Assembly (NCBI RefSeq): GCF_002056295.1
Contig: NZ_CP020100.1
Coordinates: forward strand, 310,001 to 374,000
DNA: 64,000 nucleotides
Direction of reading: 5' to 3'
Source: Halopseudomonas phragmitis
GTDB lineage: Bacteria > Pseudomonadota > Gammaproteobacteria > Pseudomonadales > Pseudomonadaceae
Notes under the pieces: model-generated
Seen by the model: the letters and a program-made list of their open reading frames with translations, nothing else
Told to the model about the DNA's origin: nothing
Databases searched by the model: none
Shown here: one piece after another, positions 29,012 through 36,236 of the stretch
Layout: the number at the start of each line of letters is the position of its first letter
Numbering within the stretch: the stretch's first letter is position 1
Program-made: the position numbers and the translations under genes

Positions 29012-29803
29012 TCACAGCACCAGGTTGCGGATAGCTACCACCATCCGATAGTCCTGTGCCCGAACTCGACCCGCATCCGGTGCCTGCGGGTTATCGCTCA
29101 GGCGCAACGCCAGCCGCACGCTGCGAATCCGCGCCAGATCCGTGCTGGCCAGTGTGCTGACATACTGGCCGCTGACCGCCGAGTCCTCAGCACTAGCAGC
29201 CAAACCAAAGCTGAACTCAAGGCTGACCACGCCTCCCAGCAGGGTCTCGAAGTTGCCGCTGCCATTGAGCCGAGACTGCACCTGATAATTGCGTAACCGA
29301 TACTCCTGCAGTCGTACCGGTATCACCATGTCACCGGGCTGAATATCGAGACTGGCATCCTCGACCAGGCGAAAATCGTTGCCGTCCCGACAGTTGCTCG
29401 CAATCAGCCAGCGGGCGTTGTAATCCTGCGGGCTGCGCACACTCGGGCTGGCAAACAGTTCGCCGGTGGGGTCAGCGGTGATCAGCGACAGCACCTCGCC
29501 ATCGAAACGAATCGGAGTAGCGAACTGCGCCGGTACCCAGGCACGCTGCTCATCCGGCAAACGCGTCAAGTCCAGGCAACCATACATGCCGACCATGCGC
29601 AGCTCACGCGTCAGTCGATTGAGAATGAAACGCGCATCCTCCTGAACCCCAGCAGACAGACGCTGCACCTCGAACGATTGCTTGCTGGCGACAAACAGCT
29701 GGACCACACCAAGCACCAACACCACACCAAGCACCATGGCAACCAGCAATTCGACCAGCCCTACCCCAGACTGGCGACTGGACAGGCAAGCTCGCCTACT
29801 CAC
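29012..29803 (-). CDS. pilW: type IV minor pilin PilW
   Basis: A 263-residue minor pilin with cleavage site RQSG|VGLVELLVAMVLGVVLVLGVVQLF and Glu at +5. The globular domain contains the conserved LNRLTRELRMVGMYGCLD segment. Begins with GTG 29803-29801, which overlaps the pilV stop by three bases (GTGA), indicating translational coupling. Part of the core initiation complex of type IV pili. Confidence 0.9.
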   Translation of the reverse strand: MSRRACLSSRQSGVGLVELLVAMVLGVVLVLGVVQLFVASKQSFEVQRLSAGVQEDARFILNRLTRELRMVGMYGCLDLTRLPDEQRAWVPAQFATPIRFDGEVLSLITADPTGELFASPSVRSPQDYNARWLIASNCRDGNDFRLVEDASLDIQPGDMVIPVRLQEYRLRNYQVQSRLNGSGNFETLLGGVVSLEFSFGLAASAEDSAVSGQYVSTLASTDLARIRSVRLALRLSDNPQAPDAGRVRAQDYRMVVAIRNLVL

Positions 29804-30240
29804 AAACCTATCTCACTGGAGACGACAAACCGGGTATCGGTCTGGCCGGCCACAATACGCGTTTCGGACCAGGCGATAGTCACAATGACCCGCGCGCCCT
29901 GACGCTCAACCGTAGCGGTACCACCAGGCAAAAGGCAGCTTACAGCTTCATGCAGGTCGGCCAGATCACGGGCCAGAATATCCTGCGCGAACGCAGGCAC
30001 CCGTTGGCAGTCACCACTGATCTGGGTGACATACTGGTCAAGCTGCTGATAGTTGGCCCGCATCCGATCAAGGATGTCATAGGCAATGAAACTGGCCAGA
30101 GTGCTATGCGCAGCACTGGCATTGAAGCGCAAGGCATTCAGTTGCAGTGATGCGGCCCCGAGCACTCCGATGGCCAAGACCAGTACGGCGATCAACACTT
30201 CCAGCAGACTGGAGCCGCGCTGGCAGGATAGACATGACAT
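29800..30240 (-). CDS. pilV: type IV minor pilin PilV
   Basis: A 146-residue minor pilin with prepilin site QRG|SSLLEVLIAVLVLAIGVLGAASLQLNALR, Glu at +5 and the extended LGAA(S)LQL motif of the PilV family. Start ATG 30240 has GGGGAGG ten bases upstream. First gene of the cluster here: no fimT or fimU precedes it, unlike the fimU-pilVWXY1Y2E order of P. aeruginosa. The 136 bases upstream carry a GAGACA-N11-TGTCTC dyad but no recognised promoter. Confidence 0.9.
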   Translation of the reverse strand: MSCLSCQRGSSLLEVLIAVLVLAIGVLGAASLQLNALRFNASAAHSTLASFIAYDILDRMRANYQQLDQYVTQISGDCQRVPAFAQDILARDLADLHEAVSCLLPGGTATVERQGARVIVTIAWSETRIVAGQTDTRFVVSSEIGL

Positions 30241-30376
30241 GATGACCCAGCCTCCCCGTCTGATGACCTGGCCAGATGCCAGATCAAGGCTCGGGGAGAC
30301 TAGAAGCAAGCCAGGGGGCTGACTATCCCCCAAACAGGCGAGACACTATTGATACATGTCTCAAAACAGAGATTTT

Positions 30377-31339
30377 TTAGCTCACCACCCGCAATGACTG
30401 CCCGGCGAAAAAACCCGCCAGATTCTCAGCCATCTGTCCGACAATGCGCTGACGCGCCTCACGACTACCCCAGGCACTATGCGGCGTGATCACCAGGTTG
30501 GGTAATTGGGCATCGAGCAGTGGATTGCCATTGACCGGTGGTTCCTGAACCAGCACATCAGTAGCGGCCCCAGCCAGATGACCACTGCGCAGGGCAGCCA
30601 GCAACGCCGCCTCATCGACAATTCCACCGCGGGCGGTATTCACCAGCAGACTGCCGGGCTTCATCCGCGCCAGAGCGGCGGCGTCGATCAGGCCACGGGT
30701 CTGCTCAGTCAAGGGGCAATGCAGACTGAGTACATCAACCTGTTCCAGCAGCTCGGCCAGCGCCAGCCGCCCCGAACTCTCCCGCCCCGGCAAGGCTCCC
30801 ACCAGCACACGCATACCGAAGGCTTCGGCCAGCCGGCCCACCGCCTGGCCCAACTCGCCGTAACCGAGAATACCTAGAGTACGACCGTGCAGCTCGCCAA
30901 TCGGAAAGTCGAGCAGACAAAACTGGCTGCTGCGCTGCCAGGCCCCCTCGCGTACCGCCTGACGATAGGACTCGAAGCGGGTGATCAAGACCAGCATCAG
31001 CATCAGGGTGTGCTGAGCCACCGAGGGCGTACCGTAACCCCGGCAGTTGCATACCGTGATACCGCGGCGCCGGGCGGCGTCCAGATCGACATTGTTAGTG
31101 CCGGTTGCGGCCACCAGGATCAGCCTCAGATTGGGGCAGGCCTGCATCACCGCGTCATCGATCACCACCTTGTTGGTGATGACCACCGGGTGCCCGGCAA
31201 TGTGCTCAAGCACCTGTTCCGGAGCTGTTGCGGGGTACAGTTGCAAGTGCCCGGCCTGACGCCGTAGCGGGTCCAGGTCGAGGTCGCCGAGATCGAGAGA
31301 CGCATGATCGAGAAATACAATCGAATCGAGTTCAGACAT
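30377..31339 (-). CDS. D-2-hydroxyacid dehydrogenase (glycerate/hydroxypyruvate type)
   Basis: A 320-residue NAD(P)-dependent oxidoreductase. The Rossmann motif is GILGYGELGQAVG (about residues 152-164). The catalytic Arg lies in LVNTARGGIVDE, Glu in LVQEPP, and His in ITPHSAWGS. The N-terminal lid resembles HprA-type hydroxypyruvate/glycerate dehydrogenases, including the QHTLMLMLVL segment. Substrate specificity is not readable from the sequence. Transcribed toward pilV. Confidence 0.9.
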   Translation of the reverse strand: MSELDSIVFLDHASLDLGDLDLDPLRRQAGHLQLYPATAPEQVLEHIAGHPVVITNKVVIDDAVMQACPNLRLILVAATGTNNVDLDAARRRGITVCNCRGYGTPSVAQHTLMLMLVLITRFESYRQAVREGAWQRSSQFCLLDFPIGELHGRTLGILGYGELGQAVGRLAEAFGMRVLVGALPGRESSGRLALAELLEQVDVLSLHCPLTEQTRGLIDAAALARMKPGSLLVNTARGGIVDEAALLAALRSGHLAGAATDVLVQEPPVNGNPLLDAQLPNLVITPHSAWGSREARQRIVGQMAENLAGFFAGQSLRVVS

Positions 31340-31402
31340 GAATCTGTATCTACCTTGCGGGGGACAAGCTCTCTAGAATGAGGACTTTGCCGGGAGACGT
31401 CC

Positions 31403-32032
31403 ATGTATTTGAATGAGTTTTTGCTGGTGGCGCTGGTCCATCTGCTGGCGGTAATGAGCCCTGGGCCGGACTTTGCCGTGGTAATTCGCAACAGCGTTGG
31501 TGCCGGCCGCCAGGCCGGCTTGCTGACCGCCGCGGGGGTCGGCAGTGGCATCCTGCTGCATGTCGGTTATTCGCTGCTGGGTATTGGCCTGATCGTGTCG
31601 CAGTCGGTCTGGCTGTTCAACCTGCTCAAATGGCTGGCCGCCGCCTACCTGCTGTATATCGGCATCCGTGCCCTGCGGGCCAAACCCCAACTGCTGCCCG
31701 ACGGCCATACTCCTCCGCTGGCCATGGCGCCCGGCAAGGCCTTCATCAACGGTTTCATCACCAATGGTCTGAACCCCAAGGCCACCCTGTTTTTCCTGTC
31801 CCTGTTCACCGTGGTGATCAATCCGCAGACCCCACTGGCGATCCAGGCCGGCTACGGGCTGTATCTGGCACTGGCGACCGCCGCCTGGTTCTGCCTGGTG
31901 GCCCTGCTGTTCAGCCATCACAGTGTCCGCCGGGGTTTTGCCCGACTGGGCCACTGGTTCGACCGGTTGATGGGCGCCATCCTGGTCGGTCTGGGCCTGC
32001 ATCTGGCCTTGTCCGAATGGCTTCGGCGTTAG
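31403..32032 (+). CDS. LysE/RhtB family amino-acid exporter
   Basis: A 209-residue inner-membrane protein with about six helices. The LysE hallmark HLLAVMSPGPDFAVVIRNSVGAGRQAG appears near the N-terminus (PGPD), and KAFINGFITNGLNPKATLFFLSLF in the middle. RhtC-like (threonine/homoserine efflux) by general look; substrate uncertain. Start ATG 31403 with GGGAG six bases upstream. Divergent from the hydroxyacid dehydrogenase and convergent with hemH. Confidence 0.9.
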   Translation: MYLNEFLLVALVHLLAVMSPGPDFAVVIRNSVGAGRQAGLLTAAGVGSGILLHVGYSLLGIGLIVSQSVWLFNLLKWLAAAYLLYIGIRALRAKPQLLPDGHTPPLAMAPGKAFINGFITNGLNPKATLFFLSLFTVVINPQTPLAIQAGYGLYLALATAAWFCLVALLFSHHSVRRGFARLGHWFDRLMGAILVGLGLHLALSEWLRR

Positions 32033-32052
32033 TGTCCCGTAACTAGCAACAC

Positions 32053-33075
32053 TCAGGCCGCTCGCGGCGTGGTCCGACACCACTGGGCCAGGGTTGCAAC
32101 CCACTGCGGGTGGTCGTTCAGACAGGGGACCAGCACCAGCTCCTGGCCGCCCGCTTCAATAAACTGTTCGCGGGCCCGGTCGCCAATCTCCTCCAGCGTC
32201 TCGATGCAGTCGGCCACGAACGCCGGACACAGCACCAGCAGGCGCTTGACCCCCTGTGCCGCCAACTCGTCGATCCGGGTTTCGGTATAGGGCTCGATCC
32301 ACTTGTCCCGTCCCAGCCGCGACTGGAAAGCCTGCGACCACTGCTCCGGCGCCAGCCCCAGGCGCTGGGCAAACTGCTTGCTCACCGCTGTGCACTGGGC
32401 CCGGTAGCAGGTTGCATGGGCCGGTGACGGACGCTCGCAACAGTCGGGAGAGGCCAGGCAATGTGAGCCGGTCGGGTCGGCCTTCTTCAAATGCCGCTCC
32501 GGCAAGCCATGGTAACTCAGCAGCACATGGTCGAATGGCTGCTCGAAGTAGGGTTTGGCACTGGCCACCAGCGCCTCCAGATAGTCGGACCGGTCATAAA
32601 AGGCCGGCACCACCGTCAGAGTCAACGGCAATTGATGCTTGGCAATGACCCGCTGCGCCTCTCGAACTGAAGTGGTAATGGTGCTGTCGGCATGCTGAGG
32701 GTATTGCGGCATGAACAATACCTCGCGCACCCCAGGCTGCTGCGCCAGTTTCAGCAGGCCCTGCTCAATCGAAGGCTGGCCGTAACGCATGGCCAGTTCG
32801 ACCGGCATATCCAGTTGCGCCTGCAGCGCCTGCTGCACCCGGCGACTGATCACCACCAGGGGCGAGCCTTCATCCCACCAGATCGAAGCATAGGCCTCGG
32901 CCGAGGCCTTGGGTCGGCGCAGCAGAATCATGCTGACCAGCAGGCGGCGCAACGGCCAGGGCAGGTCAACTACCAGAGGGTCCATCAGAAATTGATTGAG
33001 ATAGCGCCGCACATCGGCCACCTCGGTACTGGCAGGCGAGCCGAGATTGACCAGCAAGACCCCACGATCAGACAT
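32053..33075 (-). CDS. hemH: ferrochelatase
   Basis: A 340-residue enzyme that inserts ferrous iron into protoporphyrin IX, the last step of haem synthesis. Family motifs are [10 protein letters not shown] at the N-terminus, [24 protein letters not shown]-like, [17 protein letters not shown] (catalytic His) and [16 protein letters not shown]. Cysteines in [12 protein letters not shown] and ATCYRAQC hint at an iron-sulfur or zinc site. Lies downstream of the TIGR01777 epimerase (18 bases apart). In P. putida I recall hemH being part of the light-induced LitR regulon, consistent with the dyad upstream of this pair. Confidence 0.97.
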   Translation of the reverse strand: MSDRGVLLVNLGSPASTEVADVRRYLNQFLMDPLVVDLPWPLRRLLVSMILLRRPKASAEAYASIWWDEGSPLVVISRRVQQALQAQLDMPVELAMRYGQPSIEQGLLKLAQQPGVREVLFMPQYPQHADSTITTSVREAQRVIAKHQLPLTLTVVPAFYDRSDYLEALVASAKPYFEQPFDHVLLSYHGLPERHLKKADPTGSHCLASPDCCERPSPAHATCYRAQCTAVSKQFAQRLGLAPEQWSQAFQSRLGRDKWIEPYTETRIDELAAQGVKRLLVLCPAFVADCIETLEEIGDRAREQFIEAGGQELVLVPCLNDHPQWVATLAQWCRTTPRAA

Positions 33076-33093
33076 GTAACCTCTTCCCCAACA

Positions 33094-33993
33094 TCAAGAT
33101 GAATGCAAAATATCCGTCAGCGCCTCGTCGAGGTGCTGATAACGAAAGTCAAAACCCTGCTCCTGTGCCCGCTTGGGCAAAGCATTCTGCCCAGTCAGCA
33201 GCAACCGTGACATTTCCCCCAACCCCAGCTTCAATACCGGAGCCGGCAGCGGCATGAAGGCCGGGCGCTTCAGGGCCCGGCCCAGGCTGCGGGCAAACTC
33301 ACGATTGGTCACCGGGTGCGGCGCACTGCCATTGAAAACCCCACGGCACTCGGGATTGCTCAGCAGCCATACGATCAGTTCGATCAGATCAGCCCGGTGA
33401 ACCCAGGGAATATACTGCCTGCCGGAACCCAGCGCGCCACCCAGCCCCAGCTTGAACGGCAGCAACAGACGCTTGAGAAAACCACCGTCGGCCGCTAGCA
33501 CCAGGCCGGTGCGCAGCAGGCAAACCCGCACGCCATAGGCCGAGGCCCGCCGCGCCGCCGACTCCCAGGCATCACAAAGCATATGGGTGTATTCAGGATG
33601 AGCAGGGCTGTCTTCCGTCAACGGCTGGTCACCACCATCGCCATACCAGCCGACTGCCGAGCCACTGATTAACACCTCGGGCTTTTGCGCCCGCGCGCCC
33701 ATCCAGGCCACCAACTGTTCAGTCAGGGTCACTCGGCTGGACCAGAGTTCGGCCTTGCGCTTGGCGGTCCAGGGCCGGTCAGCGATCGGCGCCCCGGCCA
33801 GATTGACGACCGCATCGAGATGTTCGCCATCCAGTTGCGCCAGGCTCGATACCCCACGAACCTGAGTCCCACACAGCGTGCCCACCTGATCCGCCCGACG
33901 ACTCCAGACACTCACTTGGTGACCATCCGCCAACAGTCGCTGACAGAGCGCTCGTCCGATCAAGCCGGTGCCACCGGTAATCATTATGTGCAT
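33094..33993 (-). CDS. TIGR01777 family NAD-dependent epimerase-like protein (YfcH)
   Basis: A 299-residue extended-SDR-like protein. The Rossmann motif MITGGTGLIGRALCQRL begins at residue 4, VVNLAGAPIADRPWTAKRKAELWSSR is the TIGR01777 signature, and a C-terminal DUF1731 domain (ALKRPAFMPLPAPVLKLGLGE) ends the protein. Biochemical function is unknown. ATG 33993 is chosen since the family begins just before the ITGGTG loop. It is divergent from the renalase gene and probably heads a hemH-containing unit controlled by the dyad at 34087. Confidence 0.92.
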   Translation of the reverse strand: MHIMITGGTGLIGRALCQRLLADGHQVSVWSRRADQVGTLCGTQVRGVSSLAQLDGEHLDAVVNLAGAPIADRPWTAKRKAELWSSRVTLTEQLVAWMGARAQKPEVLISGSAVGWYGDGGDQPLTEDSPAHPEYTHMLCDAWESAARRASAYGVRVCLLRTGLVLAADGGFLKRLLLPFKLGLGGALGSGRQYIPWVHRADLIELIVWLLSNPECRGVFNGSAPHPVTNREFARSLGRALKRPAFMPLPAPVLKLGLGEMSRLLLTGQNALPKRAQEQGFDFRYQHLDEALTDILHSS

Positions 33994-34086
33994 AGCCCAC
34001 CCCCATCCTCGGCGTGACAGTTGGTTCATCAAGCTTAACAGCTACGACTGCATTCGGCTTGCAGGCTGGTTCCAGATCGGGGATGC

Positions 34087-34110
34087 TATACAGACCGCGT
34101 GCGATGTACA
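34087..34110. promoter_or_regulatory. LitR/PplR-type (MerR photosensor) operator, perfect consensus
   Basis: TATACA-N12-TGTACA matches every position of the operator I recall for class II LitR of P. putida, T(G/A)TACA-N12-TGTA(C/T)A. It lies in the 197-base gap between the divergent epimerase-hemH and renalase genes, 94 bases from the former ATG and 81 from the latter, so one site could serve both promoters. Binding is inferred. Confidence 0.65.
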
Positions 34111-34190
34111 AGTTCTGTCCAACAGATAGGCACCATAGCGAACCTCTATCAGTCATCCGCCCCGATCACTTCCTCGCCTGCACGGATACC

Positions 34191-35177
34191 ATGGCCATGA
34201 CCCACAACCACAATATTGCCATCATTGGCGCCGGCCTGGCTGGCATCAGCGCCGCACAGGCCCTGACCCAGTCCGGTCACCGCGTCACCCTGTATGACAA
34301 GAGCCGCGGCAGCGGTGGGCGCATGTGCAGCAAACGCACGACTGAAGGCGATTTCGACATAGGCGCACAGTACTTCACCGCGCGCGACAGCCAATTCCGT
34401 CAGGAGGTCAAACGTTGGCTGGATCAGGGCTGGGTCACCGAATGGAACCCGCGTCTATACCGCTACGACGACAACGGCCTGACACCGTCGGAGGACGATC
34501 AGCAGCGTTTCGTCGGCACGCCACGCATGACCGCCTGGTCCCGCCACCTGCTCGAAGGCCTGGAACTGGTTGGTGAAACACGCATCGTCCGGCTGCACCC
34601 CGAGGCCGACCGCCAGTGGCTGCTGGTCGACGAGCATGACCGCCATTACGGCCCCTACGACCGGGTCGTGATCGCCACCCCGGCCCCGCAGGCCGTGCCG
34701 TTATTGGAAGCCGCGCCACAACTGGCGCAGACTGCCGCACAGGTTCAGATGGAAGCTGGCTGGGCCGTGGCCATGGCCTTTGAACAGCCGCTCACAACCA
34801 ACGTCGATGCCTGTTTTGTACGCACCGGCCCACTCGACTGGGTCGCCCGCAACAGCAGCAAACCCGGCCGGGCCGGGCTCGACACCTGGGTAGTGCAGTC
34901 CACCGCGAGCTGGGCCGAAGGTCACCTGGACCTCAAGCCCGAAGCAGTCACCCAGCAACTTGGCCAGGCTCTGGCTGAGGTTCTGGGCCTGCACCTGCCG
35001 CCCCCGGTGCAAAGCCACGCCCATCGCTGGCTGTATGCCCGCCCCAATGGCGAATACAACTGGGGAGCACTGGCAGCCCCGGAACTGGGCGTCTATGTCT
35101 GTGGCGACTGGTGCCTGGGCGGACGGCTGGAAAATGCCTGGCTGAGCGGACTACAGGCGGCTCGCACCCTGACCTGA
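34191..35177 (+). CDS. bacterial renalase-type FAD oxidoreductase
   Basis: A 328-residue flavoprotein. The dinucleotide motif IAIIGAGLAGISAAQAL is followed by YDKSRGSGGRMCSKR and DIGAQYFTARD; the C-terminus VYVCGDWCLGGRLENAWLSG closes the FAD site. It is very similar in length and motifs to the Pseudomonas renalase that oxidises the inhibitory 2- and 6-dihydro isomers of NAD(P)H back to NAD(P)+. Start ATG 34191 (or 34197) lacks a strong Shine-Dalgarno sequence. Transcribed toward the photolyase operon and 89 bases from it. Neighbourhood and operator suggest light control. Confidence 0.88.
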   Translation: MAMTHNHNIAIIGAGLAGISAAQALTQSGHRVTLYDKSRGSGGRMCSKRTTEGDFDIGAQYFTARDSQFRQEVKRWLDQGWVTEWNPRLYRYDDNGLTPSEDDQQRFVGTPRMTAWSRHLLEGLELVGETRIVRLHPEADRQWLLVDEHDRHYGPYDRVVIATPAPQAVPLLEAAPQLAQTAAQVQMEAGWAVAMAFEQPLTTNVDACFVRTGPLDWVARNSSKPGRAGLDTWVVQSTASWAEGHLDLKPEAVTQQLGQALAEVLGLHLPPPVQSHAHRWLYARPNGEYNWGALAAPELGVYVCGDWCLGGRLENAWLSGLQAARTLT

Positions 35178-35202
35178 GGCAGCATAGAAAAACTTGTACA
35201 AG

Positions 35203-35234
35203 ATGACAGAGTGATGCACACTAAAACTTATACA
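35203..35234 (+). promoter_or_regulatory. candidate promoter of the photolyase operon with MerR-like long spacer
   Basis: ATGACA (35203-35208, five of six to TTGACA) and TATACA (35229-35234) are separated by 20 bases, the long spacing typical of MerR-regulated promoters. The -10 coincides with the left half of the operator. A palindromic CTTGTACAAG at 35193-35202 lies just upstream. Confidence 0.4.
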
Positions 35235-35257
35235 AACTAAGCAATACGTATAAGTTT
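35224..35257. promoter_or_regulatory. LitR/PplR-like operator inside a perfect 10-bp inverted repeat
   Basis: AAACTTATAC at 35224-35233 is repeated in perfect inverse as GTATAAGTTT at 35248-35257, with a 14-base spacer. Inside it TATACA-N12-CGTATA matches 11 of 12 fixed positions of the recalled LitR-type operator. The right arm ends nine bases before the ATG of the DUF523 gene and nearly touches its GAGG ribosome site, so bound protein would block transcription. Confidence 0.65.
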
Positions 35258-35266
35258 GAGGTTCCC

Positions 35267-36226
35267 ATGCGCACTGTCAGTCGCACCATCCCCATAGGCA
35301 TCAGCGCCTGCCTGGTTGGGCAACCGGTTCGCTTCAACGGTGGCCACAAGCATTCGTCGCTGTGTACCGCTCAACTGGGGCCAGCCTTCACGCTGGTCCC
35401 GTTCTGCCCAGAGGTTGCGGTCGGGCTCGATACTCCGCGCCAACCCATCCGCCTGGTCGGCGAGCCTCAGGCGCCGAGAGTACTTGGCAGCCAGGATCCT
35501 ACGCTTGACCTGACCGAACCCCTACAGCGCTATGGTGCCCAGGTAGCCGCCAACCATCCGGAACTGTGTGGTTTCATCCTGATGCAGAAATCTCCCAGTT
35601 GCGGCCTGCAACGGGTCAAGCTCTATCAGGCCGATGGCCAGTTGCAGCCCAAAACCAGCAGCGGCGCCTTTGCCAGCGCGCTACGCCAGGCCAACCCCTG
35701 GCTGCCGATCGAAGAAGAAGGGCGACTGCACGATCCGGTACTGCGTGAAAATTTCATCACCCGGGTTGAAGTCTATGCCCAATGGCGCCAGCAACTCGAG
35801 CCGCAGCTCAGCGCCGCCGCTCTGCTGGCCTTTCATGCCCGGCACAAATATCTGCTGCTGGCCCATCACCCCGAAAGCTACCGCCGCCTTGGTCAACGTC
35901 TGGCCAACCTGCGCCGGGCCGACCTGGGCGCGACAGCACAGGCCTATTTTCAGGAGTTGATGGAAGCACTCAGCCGCCCGGCCAGTCGCCAGCGCCACAG
36001 CAACGCCCTGGAGCATATCGCCGGGCATTTCAAGCGCGCCCTGAATCCGGCCGAGAAACATGAACTGGCGGAGCTGATCGGCCATTACCGACAGGGCCTG
36101 GTTCCGCTGGTGGTGCCAATCACCCTGCTCAAACACCACCTGCTCAAGCACCCGGACAGCTACCTGCAACAACAAAGCTATCTGCAGCCACACCCACCCG
36201 AACTCAGCCTGCGCAACGCGATTTAA
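35267..36226 (+). CDS. DUF523 and DUF1722 domain protein (YbgA/TudS-like fusion)
   Basis: 319 residues with two domains. DUF523 (about 8-150) keeps three cysteines, Cys15 (ISACLVG), Cys47 (PFCPE) and Cys112 (SPSCG), which in the related TudS thiouracil desulfidase bind an iron-sulfur cluster. DUF1722 (about 185-305) is as in E. coli YbgA, which also sits next to phrB. Desulfidase activity is possible but untested. First gene of a seven-gene operon; GAGG five bases before ATG 35267. Ten bases separate it from phrB, where PAO1 and P. putida carry a merR gene. Confidence 0.9.
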   Translation: MRTVSRTIPIGISACLVGQPVRFNGGHKHSSLCTAQLGPAFTLVPFCPEVAVGLDTPRQPIRLVGEPQAPRVLGSQDPTLDLTEPLQRYGAQVAANHPELCGFILMQKSPSCGLQRVKLYQADGQLQPKTSSGAFASALRQANPWLPIEEEGRLHDPVLRENFITRVEVYAQWRQQLEPQLSAAALLAFHARHKYLLLAHHPESYRRLGQRLANLRRADLGATAQAYFQELMEALSRPASRQRHSNALEHIAGHFKRALNPAEKHELAELIGHYRQGLVPLVVPITLLKHHLLKHPDSYLQQQSYLQPHPPELSLRNAI

Positions 36227-36236
36227 GCCGGAGACG

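Noticed and set aside
30325-30362. GAGACA-N11-TGTCTC dyad upstream of pilV as a terminator of the hydroxyacid dehydrogenase gene
   Set aside because: Stem is only six pairs with a long loop and no following T-run; could be an operator, but support is too thin to list.
34014-34190. 59-codon upstream extension of the renalase-type gene
   Set aside because: It runs through the intergenic operator and is not part of the flavoprotein family, which starts a few residues before the GAGLAG loop.
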